This document shows, piece by piece, positions 4,781-6,071 of a stretch of DNA of 6,071 nt. Under the pieces are notes generated by a model, which saw only the letters and a program-made list of their open reading frames with translations, had not been told where the DNA came from and did no database searches. Location of the stretch: contig JARXAV010000354.1 in NCBI GenBank assembly GCA_029865665.1, positions 1 to 6,071 of the forward strand, given 5' to 3'. How positions within the stretch are numbered: the stretch's first letter is position 1; the number at the start of each line of letters is the position of its first letter. This stretch comes from Flectobacillus sp. (GTDB taxonomy: Bacteria; Bacteroidota; Bacteroidia; Cytophagales; Spirosomataceae). The translations under genes were made by a program, and so were the position numbers.

Positions 4781-5635
4781 TTACTGATGAGCAAAGCGTA
4801 AAATATATCCCTTCACATCGTCTTTCTTATCTCCTTCCGACGAGATAAATAAATCGCCATTGGGTGCAAAACAAATGCCTTCGGGTTGGTAATACAATTC
4901 TTTATCCAAATTCACTAAGGTTTCCTTTTTCCCATCTGACGCTAATACCAACAGCTTTTTTCCCGAAGAAGCCACAATAAACGTTTCGCCCGTTTTAGGG
5001 TGTATCGCAATTCCAGAAGGTCTAAAATCTTTATTTTTGGTATCGCCAGCTACTTGATTTTCAGGAATGACAATACTTTTAAAGAAGGTCTTCTTTTTTA
5101 AATCATACGCATAAACCACCTTACGATCATCAACTTCTTTGATTCGCTCTTTGGCTGCTAATAATAAATAGTTTTGCTTGGCATCATAAGCTAGTCCTTC
5201 GTACTCTACTACGTCTGGATCTGTACAATCAATTTCTCGTTCAAAAGCTTCTTCGGCTTTAAAACTCTTGATTTTTCCGTTCGACTTCAAGATAAAAATC
5301 TCATCGCCAACTACCTCTATTCCTTCATAATCGCCAGCTTTTCCGAACGAAATTTCATTGACAATTTTACCTGACTTATAATCGAAAAAATAAACGATTC
5401 CTTCTTCATCGTTCACCGCTACGAGTTGCGTACCTTTGTAATAAGATAAGCCCGAAATCTCCCTTAATTTCTTAGGTAATTCATAACGCTCAGTCGGTTC
5501 ATTTAGGTTATAAGGTAGTGGAAAATCAGCAGTTACTTCTACTTTTTCCTCTTGTTGTTGCTTCGGTTTGCCACAAGATATATTTCCTAAAAAACAGCAG
5601 GCTACCAGCAATTTAAAAAGGTATTGTTTACGCAT
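4781..5635 (-). CDS. SdiA-regulated domain (YjiK-like) beta-propeller lipoprotein
   Basis: A 284-residue exported protein of the SdiA-regulated/YjiK family, a predicted six-bladed beta-propeller related to NHL and SMP-30 folds; its ligand and role are unknown. I start it at the ATG ending at 5635. A TTG two codons upstream (5641) keeps the frame but adds nothing. The N-terminus has Arg-Lys, a hydrophobic core and a lipobox-like N-I-S-C with Cys21 as the likely lipidation site; Asn at -3 is atypical. A charged linker (KPKQQQEEK) follows. Recurrent blade motifs are EISGLSYYKG (59 on), DYEGIEVV, EYEGLAYD (144 on), PSGIAIHPKTG (206 on) and PEGICFAPNGDLFISSE (251 on). Fourteen bases separate it from the upstream dtd stop, so the two are probably co-transcribed. 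Despite the family name, nothing shows quorum-sensing control here. Confidence 0.87.
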   Translation of the reverse strand: MRKQYLFKLLVACCFLGNISCGKPKQQQEEKVEVTADFPLPYNLNEPTERYELPKKLREISGLSYYKGTQLVAVNDEEGIVYFFDYKSGKIVNEISFGKAGDYEGIEVVGDEIFILKSNGKIKSFKAEEAFEREIDCTDPDVVEYEGLAYDAKQNYLLLAAKERIKEVDDRKVVYAYDLKKKTFFKSIVIPENQVAGDTKNKDFRPSGIAIHPKTGETFIVASSGKKLLVLASDGKKETLVNLDKELYYQPEGICFAPNGDLFISSEGDKKDDVKGYILRFAHQ

Positions 5636-5649
5636 TTTCAAGTATAAAT

Positions 5650-6071
5650 TTAGTTTCTATTTTTAGTATCTATGACAATCGTAACAGGGCCATCGTTGAC
5701 TAATGTCACTTTCATATCGGCTCCAAATTCCCCTGTTTGAATGGGTTTCCCTAAATCAAATGCCAATTGTTTAATCATCTTTTGGTATAAAGGAATCGCT
5801 ACCTCAGGACGAGCGGCATCCATAAAACTAGGACGGTTGCCCTTTTTGGTACTAGCATGAAGGGTAAACTGACTAATTAACAAAATGTTTCCCTCTACCA
5901 TGGACAAGTCCTGATTCATTTTACCGTCTGCATCTGAGAAGATACGCATTCCTATAATTTTCTTAGAAAGCCATGTAATATCTTCGTCCGTATCGTCGTG
6001 GGTAATGCCCAATAAAATCATAAACCCTTGAGCAATCTGTCCTTTTAGTTGCCCTTCAATGGTCACAGAAG
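5650..6071 (-). CDS. dtd: D-aminoacyl-tRNA deacylase (DTD), N-terminus beyond the window
   Basis: DTD is a cytoplasmic homodimer that hydrolyses the ester bond of D-aminoacyl-tRNAs (and Gly-tRNA-Ala), protecting translation from wrong amino acids. The two signature motifs are intact: SQFTLHA (5854-5874), continuing into STKKGNRPSF, and NDGPVT (5680-5697), which holds the Gly-cisPro chirality-screening element. The sequence also shows EDITWLSKKI, MRIFSDADGKMNQDL and QTGEFGADMKV, all typical. The GTG at 6064-6066 is not the start: the frame stays open to the window edge and reads Ser-Val-Thr-Ile-Glu-Gly, which corresponds to the conserved A-S-V-T-I-E-G about 12-15 residues into the protein. About a dozen N-terminal residues are missing because the window ends. 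It leads the pair with the propeller lipoprotein. Confidence 0.95.
   Translation of the reverse strand, partial: SVTIEGQLKGQIAQGFMILLGITHDDTDEDITWLSKKIIGMRIFSDADGKMNQDLSMVEGNILLISQFTLHASTKKGNRPSFMDAARPEVAIPLYQKMIKQLAFDLGKPIQTGEFGADMKVTLVNDGPVTIVIDTKNRN

Noticed and set aside
5639..5641. TTG as start of the SdiA-regulated-domain lipoprotein
   Set aside because: An ATG two codons downstream gives the same signal sequence with a standard start codon.
6064..6066. GTG as start of dtd
   Set aside because: The frame continues upstream and the codon encodes the Val of the conserved ASVTIEG segment, so the gene is cut by the window edge.
1..6071. A previously undescribed multi-gene system
   Set aside because: The genes are mostly unrelated housekeeping or envelope functions in different orientations; apart from the dtd pair there is no co-oriented cluster, mobile element or defence-type architecture to support one.

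Overview
The window looks like ordinary chromosomal DNA from a Bacteroidota bacterium, probably of the Cytophagales; the lower-level placement is a guess from gene content. The evidence is a low G+C content, A-rich translation starts without Shine-Dalgarno sequences, two matches to the Bacteroidota -7 promoter element TAnnTTTG, and Bacteroidota-style secreted proteins (a DUF2911 protein, a TlpA-like thioredoxin with a long C-terminal extension, small lipoproteins).

Left part (1-1523): the 3' end of a type B carboxylesterase gene on the + strand converges on a PhnP-like metallo-beta-lactamase-fold hydrolase on the - strand. The 202 bases between their stops are filled by a composite repeat: nine 8-bp units, a hairpin core, then six degenerate units in inverted orientation. 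The core offers a plausible terminator for each strand.

Middle (1524-3577): a stand-alone CheY-like receiver protein and a secreted TlpA-like thioredoxin fused to a DUF3738/TIGR03435-like domain, both on the - strand. A long hairpin separates the receiver gene from the hydrolase gene. The receiver promoter is overlapped by a 7-bp inverted repeat. Upstream of the thioredoxin gene is a 220-bp divergent intergenic region holding a 16-bp perfect inverted repeat with a 1-nt centre.

Right part (3578-6071): a small unrecognised + strand lipoprotein gene and a - strand DUF2911 gene converge on a shared bidirectional terminator. Beyond a 205-bp spacer lies a - strand pair, the 3' part of dtd (D-aminoacyl-tRNA deacylase) followed 14 bases later by an SdiA-regulated-domain (YjiK-like) lipoprotein, probably one operon. 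Apart from that pair, no shared pathway is evident. I found no tRNA or rRNA, CRISPR array, transposase, phage gene or defence system. The unusual material is in the intergenic repeats and in the thioredoxin fusion.
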